Made by a program: the position numbers and the translations under genes
The notes under the pieces: generated by a model
Seen by the model: only the letters and a program-made list of their open reading frames with translations
What the model was told of the DNA's origin: nothing
Database searches by the model: none
In this document: positions 1-6,315 of the stretch, piece by piece
Numbering within the stretch: the stretch's first letter is position 1
Layout: every line of letters starts with the position of its first letter
Source: CAUJGQ01 sp038325665
GTDB lineage: Bacteria > Chloroflexota > Dehalococcoidia > CAUJGQ01
NCBI GenBank assembly: GCA_038325665.1
Contig: JBBQJF010000232.1
Location: 1-8,417, forward strand
Direction: 5' to 3'
DNA length: 8,417 nucleotides

Positions 1-84
1 GGTCAGAGGCTTGTTCGCTGTTGGTGCGCCGTGCTCCGGGCGTCTGCCGCGGAGGACGAGCCGGTTCGGCGGTTGGTGACGGGA

Positions 85-119
85 GGGGACCCCCTCGGCG
101 GCCGAGAGGGTCCCCTTTT
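85..119 (+). terminator. Intrinsic terminator for a + strand gene left of the window
   Basis: A GC-rich hairpin with arms at 85-99 and 101-115 (14 of 15 positions pair; C93/A107 is the mismatch; the innermost pairs would open to form the loop) is followed directly by TTTT at 116-119. The T-run is on the + strand side, so it fits a rightward transcript entering from outside the window. Read on the minus strand the stem is preceded by AAAA and followed by a non-U-rich stretch, so it would be a weaker terminator for the converging pepN transcript, though it could serve both. A + frame stops at TGA 77-79, six bases before the stem, but the 25 visible residues of that frame are too few to call a gene. 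Confidence 0.7.
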
Positions 120-169
120 CGGTGTGATTGGTCGCGGGTGGGCGACTGGCGCTCGTGCCAGCGACGCGC

Positions 170-2716
170 TCACCCTTCGGCAAAGGCGCGGCACTTGATT
201 GCCCGGACGAGGTCGTCGTTGCCCTCACGCAACATGCGGGTGAGGAGAAGGTTGTCGTCACCGGTATCGGCGAGTAACCGCTCGGACCGGTCGAGCACGG
301 CCTGCTCGACCCGGTAGCCGGGGAAGAGGTTGTGGAAGAAGGCCGAGGCGTATTCTTTGGTGTGCCCCTCGAACACGGGCCGCACGTCCGCGAAGAATCG
401 CTCGGTGTAGGGCGCGAGCAGGTCTTTCTGCGGATACCAGTGGAAGCCGGACATGGCGGCAGAGTTGAGCGCGAGCGAGCCGTATCCCTCGGTCGTGAAC
501 CGCTCCCAGGCGGCGGTCTTCACCTCGGCGGACGGCTCGGCCGCGTCAGCCCGCAACTGATTGCGTTGCCCACGGTCGGATGGATCGCGCTCGCGCTCGG
601 CCGCGATCCGCTCGCGCGCCCCCGGCACACCGTAGCCAACATTCTTCACGGCGATTCCCCAGCGCATGTCCTGATCGAGGTTCAGGCCGGCGATGGTGAT
701 GTCGCCGTCCGCGATCCGTGTCACGTACGCGAGATCATCGGGCGTGACCGCCGACCCGATCAAGGCGCGCGCCCACGTAATCTGCTCGTCTCCCGCCGCG
801 GCGGCCTGCAACGCCGCCCGCGCGACCTCGAAGAAGGCATGAAACGACGCATCGCGCTTTGAGTCGGGCACATAGCGGCCCAGCGCCCCCAGGCAGCGGT
901 CGATGATCGATTGCACCAGCGACAAGTCGTGCTCGGCGCGCACCTTATCCCCGGCCAAGGCGAGGAAGTCCGTGGACGTAAGCTGCTGATCGCGCACCAT
1001 GTCCCACAGCGACGACCATAAGCTCTGGCGAAGCAGCGGGTCGGTGATGCGGTCGAGGTTGCCGCGCACGTACGCGACCGAGGCATCGTCGAGCTTGATC
1101 TTGGCGTAGGCGTGGTCGTTGTAGTTGGGGAACACGAGTTGGGGCGCGGCCTTCCCGCGGGCGTCCGGTATCTCCGTTTCGGCGCCGTCCACGTCCGCCG
1201 CGATCGCCTCCGCGGTGAGCGCGCCGTTGTCCTCGCGGATCAGGCCGATCTCGATGTGATGCGGCCGCAGCGTGGGGTACTCGGCCGGGGCGGTCTGGCT
1301 GACGCTCATCTGAGTGATACGCGCGCCGTCGCTCTCCCACGACGCCCCGATCGTGTTCAGCGAGGGCGTCTCCAGCCACACCTTCGCCCAGGCGCGCAGG
1401 TCGCGGCCGGCGCCTTCACCGAGTGTATCGAGGAACTGATCAAGCGTGGCGTTGCCGAACTGATAACGTTGGAAGTAGCGGCGCATGCCTTCGCGGAAGG
1501 CGTCTAGGCCAATCGCCGCCACGAGTTGCTTAAGCACCGACGCGCCCTTGCCGTAGGTGATGCCATCGAAATTGAGGAATGTTTGGTCCGTGTCGTCCAC
1601 GGTACCGGCGATCGGGTGCGTGGTCACGAGCTGATCTTGGCGGTAGGCCCACGACTTAATGTCGGAGTTGAACGCCTTCCACGCGTCGGTAAAGCGGGTC
1701 GCCCCCGTGAGCGCCAGGAATGACATGTACGTGGCGAAGCTCTCATTGAGCCACAGGTCGTTCCACCACTTCATCGTCACCAGATTGCCGAACCACATGT
1801 GCGCCATCTCGTGTAGCACGGTCTCGGCACGGGTGCGGCGCTGATTCTCGGTCGGTGGGTCGCGGAAGATGTAGTTCTCGTGGTGGGTGACCGCGGCGAC
1901 GTTTTCCATCGCGCCGGGGTTGAACTCCGGCACCCACACCTGGTCGTACTTGCCGAACGGGTAGGGATAGGCGAAGAACTCCTGGAAGAAGTCCATGCCT
2001 TGCTTGGTAAGGGTAAATAACTCGTCGATATCGATGTGCTTCACCATCGACTCACGACAAAACAGTCCGAGCGGCAACCCGTTGTGCTCGTCGTGGAAGG
2101 CGTGGTATGGACCGGCTACCATCGCCATCAAGTAGGTGCTGAACGGCTTCGTCTTCTCGAACGTATGGAGAGCGCGACTGTCGCCGCGCGATTCCGTGTT
2201 AGTTTGACGGCCGTTAGCGATCACCACCCACTCACCGGGGGTTTCGACCGAGAGGTCGTAGGTGGCTTTGATATCCGGCTGGTCGAAGCACGGAAACAGT
2301 CGGTGCGCCTCATACGGCTCGAAGTTGGTGTAGATGTATTCTTGACCATCCTCCGGATCGACAAACTGGTGCAAGCCGTCGCCGGTATGGTCGTATTCGT
2401 TCTCGTAGACCAGATGGACCGTGTTGACCGGAGCGAGCGCCTCGCCGGGCAGCGTTAGCCGGTATCCCGTCCAATTCGGCGCGACATCCGCGCCGTTGAC
2501 CGTCAGCGTCTCGATGGTCCTCCCGCGCAGGTCGAGAAACAGGTCGCCCGTGCCCGAGTCGCCGAAGTGGATCGTGACGTCGCCGCGATAGGTGGGCGAA
2601 CCGCGGGTCAGTGAGATCGACAGTTGATAGCTGACGTTGCTCACGCGGGCGGCCCGCGATTCCGCCTCCTGTTGTGTCAGTACGTCGCGGGTCGGGTTAG
2701 TGGTGGCCGTGGTCAT
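170..2716 (-). CDS. pepN: Aminopeptidase N, M1 family zinc metallopeptidase
   Basis: This 848-residue cytoplasmic enzyme removes N-terminal residues from peptides in protein turnover. The M1 signature is intact: the exopeptidase motif GAMEN at residues 268-272, the zinc motif HEMAH at 302-306 (catalytic Glu303), and the third zinc ligand Glu325 in WLNESFATY, 19 residues after His306 as the family requires. The likely transition-state tyrosine is Tyr388 in GITYGKGA. Residues 1 to about 200 form the N-terminal beta domain, about 200-450 the catalytic domain, and about 520-830 the helical ERAP1-like C-terminal domain. No signal peptide is visible. Length and the N-terminal style (LTQQEAESRAARV) match the actinobacterial-type PepN. 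The ATG at 2716 has a GAGGG ribosome site 5 nt upstream (minus strand). It is divergent from the sulfur cluster and has no obvious functional tie to it. Confidence 0.96.
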   Translation of the reverse strand: MTTATTNPTRDVLTQQEAESRAARVSNVSYQLSISLTRGSPTYRGDVTIHFGDSGTGDLFLDLRGRTIETLTVNGADVAPNWTGYRLTLPGEALAPVNTVHLVYENEYDHTGDGLHQFVDPEDGQEYIYTNFEPYEAHRLFPCFDQPDIKATYDLSVETPGEWVVIANGRQTNTESRGDSRALHTFEKTKPFSTYLMAMVAGPYHAFHDEHNGLPLGLFCRESMVKHIDIDELFTLTKQGMDFFQEFFAYPYPFGKYDQVWVPEFNPGAMENVAAVTHHENYIFRDPPTENQRRTRAETVLHEMAHMWFGNLVTMKWWNDLWLNESFATYMSFLALTGATRFTDAWKAFNSDIKSWAYRQDQLVTTHPIAGTVDDTDQTFLNFDGITYGKGASVLKQLVAAIGLDAFREGMRRYFQRYQFGNATLDQFLDTLGEGAGRDLRAWAKVWLETPSLNTIGASWESDGARITQMSVSQTAPAEYPTLRPHHIEIGLIREDNGALTAEAIAADVDGAETEIPDARGKAAPQLVFPNYNDHAYAKIKLDDASVAYVRGNLDRITDPLLRQSLWSSLWDMVRDQQLTSTDFLALAGDKVRAEHDLSLVQSIIDRCLGALGRYVPDSKRDASFHAFFEVARAALQAAAAGDEQITWARALIGSAVTPDDLAYVTRIADGDITIAGLNLDQDMRWGIAVKNVGYGVPGARERIAAERERDPSDRGQRNQLRADAAEPSAEVKTAAWERFTTEGYGSLALNSAAMSGFHWYPQKDLLAPYTERFFADVRPVFEGHTKEYASAFFHNLFPGYRVEQAVLDRSERLLADTGDDNLLLTRMLREGNDDLVRAIKCRAFAEG

Positions 2717-2859
2717 GAAAGCCCTCGCTAAACAAAGTCACGCCGATTATGGACGCGCGGGCGGCGAAAGAGCCAGACCCCGAGCATATCTCGTGCGTGG
2801 CGCTCCCGTGGGAGGGATCGGCGCTTGTCCACCAGCGCACGGACTCACGACGTTCGTGC

Positions 2860-2882
2860 GGTCAGTTAAAAGTACACTGACC
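2860..2882. promoter_or_regulatory. Inverted repeat GGTCAGT-N9-ACTGACC, possible operator
   Basis: Seven-base perfect arms (2860-2866 and 2876-2882) flank an A-rich 9-base centre. The symmetry and length fit a dimeric regulator site, and it overlaps the candidate -10 of pepN. The binding protein is unknown. On the minus strand it shares TACTTT and a few flanking bases with the palindrome at 4656-4676, too little to claim a common regulator. Confidence 0.35.
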
Positions 2883-2897
2883 ACGTCATACCCACAA
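2869..2897 (-). promoter_or_regulatory. Candidate pepN promoter
   Basis: On the minus strand TTGTGG (2897-2892) and TACTTT (2874-2869) are separated by 17 bases, giving half-matches to the sigma70 -35 and -10 boxes. It would produce a leader of about 145 nt before pepN. The -10 lies inside the palindrome at 2860-2882, which could therefore act as an operator. This is inference from weak box matches. Confidence 0.28.
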
Positions 2898-2923
2898 ACA
2901 GGATGACTCCAAGCTTGAACATG

Positions 2924-2937
2924 GGTTGCAAGCAACC
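2924..2937. repeat. Short palindrome GGTTGC-AA-GCAACC
   Basis: Perfect 6-base arms with a 2-base centre. The centre is too short for an RNA hairpin loop without opening inner pairs, so a DNA-binding site is more likely than an RNA structure. No promoter boxes are evident next to it. Chance occurrence is possible. Confidence 0.25.
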
Positions 2938-3014
2938 GCCGGAGGCACATAACGCGATGAGCCGGCATGTACCCCGCGACCATGGCCAGCGGCCAGAGGC
3001 TAGAGTCATGCAAC

Positions 3015-3049
3015 CTCGCGTGTAGCTCCCGCGCTCATGCTCACGCGAG
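3015..3049. repeat. Strong hairpin (CTCGCGTG / CACGCGAG) upstream of the Rrf2 gene
   Basis: Perfect 8-base arms at 3015-3022 and 3042-3049 continue, after a one-base bulge (T3023), with AGC 3024-3026 paired to GCT 3039-3041, leaving a 12-base loop. Neither side is followed by a T-run, so it is not an intrinsic terminator. It ends 66 bases before the Rrf2 start and just upstream of the promoter candidates, where a regulator site or a boundary element would fit. Confidence 0.35.
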
Positions 3050-3057
3050 CGAAAACA

Positions 3058-3106
3058 TGGTATGTTTGTTGACAGGGGAAGTCACCTTTTTGGAGTGAAT
3101 AAGGAG
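3058..3106 (+). promoter_or_regulatory. Candidate promoter and ribosome site of the Rrf2-cysK operon
   Basis: Two promoter readings are possible. An extended -10, TGG followed by TATGTT (3058-3066), would start transcription near 3073. Alternatively TTGACA at 3069-3074 is a perfect -35, but no good -10 lies 17 bases on; the nearest is GAATAA at 3097, spaced 22. A small dyad TCAC-N9-GTGA (3082-3098) lies in the same stretch and could allow autoregulation, which is common in Rrf2 regulators. AAGGAG at 3101-3106 is a consensus ribosome site 8 nt before the GTG start at 3115 and fixes that start. Confidence 0.4.
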
Positions 3107-3114
3107 TACGCCGG

Positions 3115-3549
3115 GTGCGTGTATCGTCGAAGGGTGACTACGGGGTACGGGCGCTGGTTGAACTGGCGCATCGCTACGGCGAGGGACCGATCCAGAGCGC
3201 CGAGATCGCGGCGCGCCAGGGCATCCCCGAGCCGTATCTCGACCAGTTGCTGACCGGCCTACGCCGCGCCGGCTTCATCCGCAGCGTGCGCGGACCGCAG
3301 GGCGGACACGCCCTGGTTCGCGATCCGGCCGGCATTCGCCTAGCCGAAGTGATCGAGGCGCTCGAAGGGTCGTTGTCGCCCATCGCCTGCCTCGACGCCG
3401 ACGAGTGTCCGAAGCCAGGAGTCTGCGCCCAGCGCGACGTGTGGGTCGAGGTGCGCCGCGCCACGCGGGAGATTCTCAACGGTGTCACCATCGAGGAGCT
3501 GGCCGCCCGCGAGCGCCAGCTCACCGTCGGCCCGCGCTACTACATCTGA
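3115..3549 (+). CDS. Rrf2-family transcriptional regulator with a three-cysteine Fe-S motif
   Basis: A 144-residue winged-helix regulator of the Rrf2 superfamily (IscR, NsrR, CymR), probably binding DNA as a dimer. The helix-turn-helix and wing span residues 1-67, ending in the family wing RGPQGGH (59-65). Cys92, Cys98 and Cys104 are spaced and numbered as the cluster ligands of E. coli IscR, so an Fe-S cluster is likely. The IscR fourth ligand His107 is Arg here, while residue 8 is Asp, the position of the fourth ligand in Streptomyces NsrR. Residue 43, the Glu that gates IscR DNA specificity, is Asp. The GTG start is supported by AAGGAG 8 nt upstream. It lies 70 nt before cysK on the same strand, so a role in cysteine or Fe-S homeostasis is inferred; the exact signal cannot be read from sequence. 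Confidence 0.9.
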   Translation: MRVSSKGDYGVRALVELAHRYGEGPIQSAEIAARQGIPEPYLDQLLTGLRRAGFIRSVRGPQGGHALVRDPAGIRLAEVIEALEGSLSPIACLDADECPKPGVCAQRDVWVEVRRATREILNGVTIEELAARERQLTVGPRYYI

Positions 3550-3619
3550 CACACCAATCTTCCACCCGTCCCGGCGCGGCCGGTTGATCGCCGGCCCGCG
3601 GCTCTCACGAGGAATCGCC

Positions 3620-4543
3620 ATGACCGCTGTGCATCCCCTCATCGCCGGCTCGGTGCTCGACTTAATCGGCGGGACGCCGCTGGTCCGGCTCAATCGAATG
3701 GTCGAGCCGGGAATGGCCGAGGTGTTGGGCAAGCTTGAATCGCTGAACCCCGCCGGCTCGGTCAAAGACCGGATTGCCCTGGCAATGATCGAGGACGCCG
3801 AGCGGCGGGGCGTGCTGGCCGCGGGCGCGACTATCGTCGAGCCGACCAGCGGCAACACCGGCATTGGTTTGGCGATGGTGGCGGCGGTCAAGGGCTACCG
3901 GCTGATACTGACGATGCCGGAGGATATGAGCACCGAGCGGCGCAAGTTGCTTGCCCGCTACGGCGCCGAGCTGGTGCTGACCCCGGCGGTCGAGGGCATG
4001 AGCGGGGCGGTGTACGCGGCCGAGGAGATGGTGCGCGCCCACCCCGACTACTTCATGCCCCAACAATTTCAGAACACCGCCAATCCCGACATTCACCGGA
4101 CCACGACCGCGCGGGAGATCCTTGCCGCGACCGACGGTCAGCTCGACGCGTTCGTTGCCGGCGTCGGCACCGGCGGCACGATCACCGGCGTGGGTGAAGT
4201 GCTCAAAGATCACAACCCGAACATCCTGGTGGTCGCGGTCGAGCCGGCGCGCTCGCGGGTGCTGGCCGGCAAGCGCGCCGGGATGCACGCGATCCAGGGC
4301 ATCGGCGCTAGCTTCGTCCCAGGCGTGCTCAACCGCGAGGTGTATGACGAGTTGATGGCCGTCTCAGACGATGACGCGATCGACACCAGCCACCGGTTGA
4401 CGCGCGAGGAGGGCCTGCTCGTGGGTATATCGGCCGGCGCGAACGTATGGGCGGCGCTCAGGGTCGCGCGCCGGTTGGGCGGCGGCAAGCGCGTCGTCAC
4501 GGTGCTGTGTGATACGGGCGAGCGCTATCTGAGCACCGCGTAG
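3620..4543 (+). CDS. cysK: Cysteine synthase A (O-acetylserine sulfhydrylase)
   Basis: A 307-residue cytosolic PLP enzyme that makes cysteine from O-acetyl-L-serine and sulfide. Features in order: GGTPLVRL near residues 17-24; PLP Schiff-base Lys49 in GSVKDR; substrate loop TSGNTG at 76-81; the PLP phosphate-binding GTGGT at 183-187; GISAGA with Ser271, which contacts the pyridine nitrogen; and the CysK-type C-terminus DTGERYLST. Length fits the family (about 300-325). The ATG at 3620 has GAGG 7 nt upstream; the frame is open back to 3482, but that extension overlaps the Rrf2 gene and has no family similarity, so it is rejected. HAIQGIGASFVP (223-234) is the usual OAS-type form. It follows the Rrf2 gene by 70 nt, probably in one operon; that gap holds a small hairpin (GGCCGG 3578-3583 / CCGGCC 3591-3596). 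Confidence 0.95.
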   Translation: MTAVHPLIAGSVLDLIGGTPLVRLNRMVEPGMAEVLGKLESLNPAGSVKDRIALAMIEDAERRGVLAAGATIVEPTSGNTGIGLAMVAAVKGYRLILTMPEDMSTERRKLLARYGAELVLTPAVEGMSGAVYAAEEMVRAHPDYFMPQQFQNTANPDIHRTTTAREILAATDGQLDAFVAGVGTGGTITGVGEVLKDHNPNILVVAVEPARSRVLAGKRAGMHAIQGIGASFVPGVLNREVYDELMAVSDDDAIDTSHRLTREEGLLVGISAGANVWAALRVARRLGGGKRVVTVLCDTGERYLSTA

Positions 4544-4644
4544 GTGCTCCGCGCCGGGCGCGCGACACCGCGGCGAGCGCCGGATCGATGCGAAGGACAT
4601 CAGGGTCATCCCGCCGCCAGAATCCCGAGGACACGACCCACCCC

Positions 4645-4676
4645 TCGACAGTAAGCTACTATACATTGTAAAGTAG
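4645..4676 (+). promoter_or_regulatory. Candidate promoter with overlapping 21-bp palindromic operator
   Basis: In the 185-nt gap after cysK an AT-rich island stands out in GC-rich surroundings. TCGACA (4645-4650) and TGTAAA (4667-4672), 16 bases apart, are good -35 and -10 matches. Over the -10 lies a palindrome at 4656-4676: CTACT, mismatch A, TACA, centre T, TGTA, mismatch A, AGTAG, so nine of ten positions pair. Length and AT-richness suit an Rrf2-type operator, and an Rrf2 gene heads the cluster. The implied meaning is a second, regulated transcription unit for the fusion gene, cysO and cysM. The regulator assignment is inference. Confidence 0.5.
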
Positions 4677-4728
4677 ATAGAGGCAGTCATGCTTGTTTCA
4701 CTGCCAGGACCCAAGGACGCCCCCTCAC

Positions 4729-5886
4729 ATGCCAGTAAATGTCTACATCCCCAGCCCATTCCGCCGCCTGACCGGATTTCGCACGCACGTCGAGGCCGAT
4801 GGCGATACCATAGCCGAGGTGTTCGGCGACCTCGACGCGCGCTTCCCCGGGATCGGTGATCTGATCTTCGACAGCGAGCGGCGCATCCCGGCGCATATCA
4901 ACGTCTACGTCAATAATAAGGAGATTCACTCGCTGGCGGGAGCCGATACTGCCGTCGCCGATGGCGACGAGGTCGCGGTCATCCCGGCGATCGCGGGTGG
5001 CGCGGAGGAGCACATGACAACGAACGGCGCGCAGCAGCAACAGACAGGCGGTGCACGGGCGCTCACCCCTGATCAGGTGATGCGTTACTCGCGGCACATC
5101 ATCATGCCGCAGGTCGGCCCGGTGGGGCAGCGCACGCTGATGGGCGCGAAGGTGCTGATCGTCGGGGCCGGCGGCCTCGGCTCACCGATCGCGCTCTACC
5201 TCGCGCTCGCTGGTGTGGGCACGATTGGCATTGTCGATTTCGACATGGTTGATCTCTCGAACCTTCAGCGCCAAATTCTCCACCAGACCGATGATATCGG
5301 CCGGCCAAAGGTCGTCTCGGCGCGGGAGACGCTCAACGCGTCCAACCCCGATGTCAACGTCATCACCCACGAGGAGCCGCTGACCTCGGACAACGCGTTC
5401 GCGATCATCCGCCAGTACGACATCGTGGTCAACGGCGCGGACAACTTCGCCACGCGCTACCTGGTCAACGACGCGGCGTATCTGTCCGGCAAGCCGCTGG
5501 TGGACGGTTCGATCCTACTGTTCGATGGACAGGCCTCGACCTACATTCCCGGCAAGGGCTGCTACCGCTGTCTGTTTCCCGAGCCGCCGCCGCCCGGCAT
5601 GGTGCCGTCGTGCGCCCAGGCCGGTGTGCTCGGCGCGGTGTGCGGCACAATCGGCTCGATTCAGGCGACCGAGGTGCTGAAGCTGATCCTTGGTGTGGGT
5701 GAGCCGTTGACCGGACGGTTGATGTTGTACGACGCGCTGAACATGGAAGTGCGGATCGTCAAGACCCGCCGCGATCCGAAGTGCCCGCTGTGTGGCGACA
5801 ACCCGACGATCGACGAACTGATCGACTACGACGCCTTTTGCGGTGGCCCGCCGCTGACCACGGTTGGCGCGGCGGCGGCACACTAG
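4729..5886 (+). CDS. moeB: Fused sulfur carrier (MoaD/CysO-like) and MoeB/ThiF-type E1 adenylyltransferase
   Basis: A 385-residue protein. Residues 1-91 are a beta-grasp sulfur carrier homologous to the CysO downstream, ending in IPAIAGG (Gly90-Gly91) but not followed by a stop. A Gln-rich linker (92 to about 112) leads to an E1 domain that adenylates carrier C-termini: nucleotide motif GAGGLGS at 146-152, DFDMVDLSNLQRQ at 170-182, Lys194, NGADN at 235-239. Zinc cysteines C278/C281 and C352/C355 are intact, and Cys295 (VPSCAQAGVLG) is placed like the catalytic cysteine of MOCS3/Uba4. The form resembles mycobacterial MoeZ, but the protein stops after DYDAFCGG, where MoeZ continues into rhodanese. 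ATG 4729 has AAGGA 11 nt upstream; the earlier in-frame TTG at 4693 adds 12 residues with no carrier similarity. The E1 part probably serves CysO; a role in molybdopterin or thiamin synthesis is possible. Confidence 0.9.
   Translation: MPVNVYIPSPFRRLTGFRTHVEADGDTIAEVFGDLDARFPGIGDLIFDSERRIPAHINVYVNNKEIHSLAGADTAVADGDEVAVIPAIAGGAEEHMTTNGAQQQQTGGARALTPDQVMRYSRHIIMPQVGPVGQRTLMGAKVLIVGAGGLGSPIALYLALAGVGTIGIVDFDMVDLSNLQRQILHQTDDIGRPKVVSARETLNASNPDVNVITHEEPLTSDNAFAIIRQYDIVVNGADNFATRYLVNDAAYLSGKPLVDGSILLFDGQASTYIPGKGCYRCLFPEPPPPGMVPSCAQAGVLGAVCGTIGSIQATEVLKLILGVGEPLTGRLMLYDALNMEVRIVKTRRDPKCPLCGDNPTIDELIDYDAFCGGPPLTTVGAAAAH
5004..5016 (+). promoter_or_regulatory. Internal ribosome site and ATG inside the carrier-E1 fusion
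   Basis: GGAGGAG at 5004-5010 lies 3 nt before an in-frame ATG at 5014 (Met96); the GGAGG core is 5 nt away. Initiation here would give a free 290-residue E1 enzyme without the carrier domain. The position equals that of the cysM ribosome site and start relative to the CysO Gly-Gly, suggesting that it is the original start of a once separate E1 gene. Confidence 0.55.
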
Positions 5887-5900
5887 CAGAGTTTACGAAG

Positions 5901-6008
5901 CCGCCAAGACGCCAAGCAACCTCAAGGACGCCATGGCGAATGAGTTCGACGATTCGATGACGCCACGTTCATCACGTCATATCCTTGGCATCCTTGGCAT
6001 CTTGGCGG
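5901..6008. repeat. Inverted repeat with 9-nt tandem units between the fusion gene and cysO
   Basis: Arms CCGCCAAGACGCCAAG (5901-5916) and CTTGGCATCTTGGCGG (5993-6008) pair at 15 of 16 positions across a 76-nt spacer. The right side is a tandem of 9-nt units: ATCCTTGGC at 5981-5989 and 5990-5998, then ATCTTGGCG at 5999-6007; degenerate versions of the inverse unit extend the left arm. The spacer holds the perfect palindrome CGCCATGGCG (5929-5938). The element nearly fills the 147-nt gap and has no coding capacity. It looks like a small miniature inverted-repeat or REP-like element inside the operon; a clear target-site duplication was not found. Confidence 0.55.
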
Positions 6009-6033
6009 TTCATTTCCCCTCGAGGTATGCACA

Positions 6034-6306
6034 ATGAGTGTAGAAGTGCGCGTGACGGCCGTGTTGCAGAAGTTCACGAATGGCGCGAGGACAGTACAGG
6101 CCGAGGGCGATAACATCGCCCGGCTGCTGGATGACCTCGATGTGAAATATCCGGGACTCAAGTCCAACGTCATGCAGGACGGTAAGCTGCATCGGTTCGT
6201 CAACATCTACCTCAATGACGAGGACATCCGCTATCTCGACCAGATCGACACCACCCTTAAGCAAGGCGATGTTGTCTCGATCCTGCCGGCGCTCGCCGGT
6301 GGATAG
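6034..6306 (+). CDS. cysO: Sulfur carrier protein CysO (MoaD/ThiS-like, ubiquitin fold)
   Basis: A 90-residue beta-grasp protein ending exactly in Gly-Gly (ILPALAGG), the C-terminus that is adenylated and converted to a thiocarboxylate to carry sulfur. KLHRFVNIYLNDEDIR and the GDVVSILPALAGG ending closely resemble CysO of M. tuberculosis as I recall it. The immediately following gene is cysM, its partner there. ATG 6034 has GAGG 8 nt upstream. The stop TAG (6304-6306) overlaps the AGGAGG ribosome site of cysM, so the two genes are tightly coupled. It is homologous to residues 1-91 of the upstream fusion: both have the NxYxN core and an IPA/LPA-AGG end. Generic annotation might call it MoaD; the CysM neighbour favours CysO. 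Confidence 0.92.
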   Translation: MSVEVRVTAVLQKFTNGARTVQAEGDNIARLLDDLDVKYPGLKSNVMQDGKLHRFVNIYLNDEDIRYLDQIDTTLKQGDVVSILPALAGG

Positions 6307-6315
6307 GAGGTCCAC

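Larger units (their letters stand above)
2717..3114. other. Divergent intergenic region between pepN and the Rrf2 regulator gene
   Basis: These 398 bases hold no convincing gene. Open frames exist on both strands (plus 2637-2906, minus 2747-3013) but their translations are rich in Arg, Pro and Cys without recognisable folds, and the plus frame overlaps pepN. The region carries three inverted repeats (2860-2882, 2924-2937, 3015-3049) and candidate promoters for both neighbours, listed separately. Confidence 0.6.

Noticed and set aside
2..79. Possible end of a + strand gene before the terminator at 85-119
   Set aside because: Only 25 codons are visible, rich in Arg and Gly without recognisable sequence; all three + frames are open for much of this stretch, so no frame can be chosen.
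3482..3619. N-terminal extension of cysK from an upstream start
   Set aside because: It overlaps the end of the Rrf2 gene, has no CysK similarity, and the ATG at 3620 has a proper ribosome site and family-standard length.
4554..4583. GC-rich hairpin after cysK (CCGGGCGC / GCGCCGG) as a terminator
   Set aside because: The stem has a bulge and a long loop, and no T-run follows; in such GC-rich DNA it is not good evidence of termination.
4693..4728. TTG start adding 12 residues to the carrier-E1 fusion
   Set aside because: The added residues do not belong to the carrier fold; the ATG at 4729 begins exactly where the homologous CysO begins.
5901..6008. CRISPR array
   Set aside because: The repeats are 9-nt tandem units and one inverted pair, without regularly spaced direct repeats or unique spacers, and no cas gene is nearby.
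5887..6033. A frameshifted rhodanese domain after the E1 part of the fusion
   Set aside because: The stretch is a repeat element in all frames, with no rhodanese-like sequence, so the absence of rhodanese is not explained by a frameshift here.
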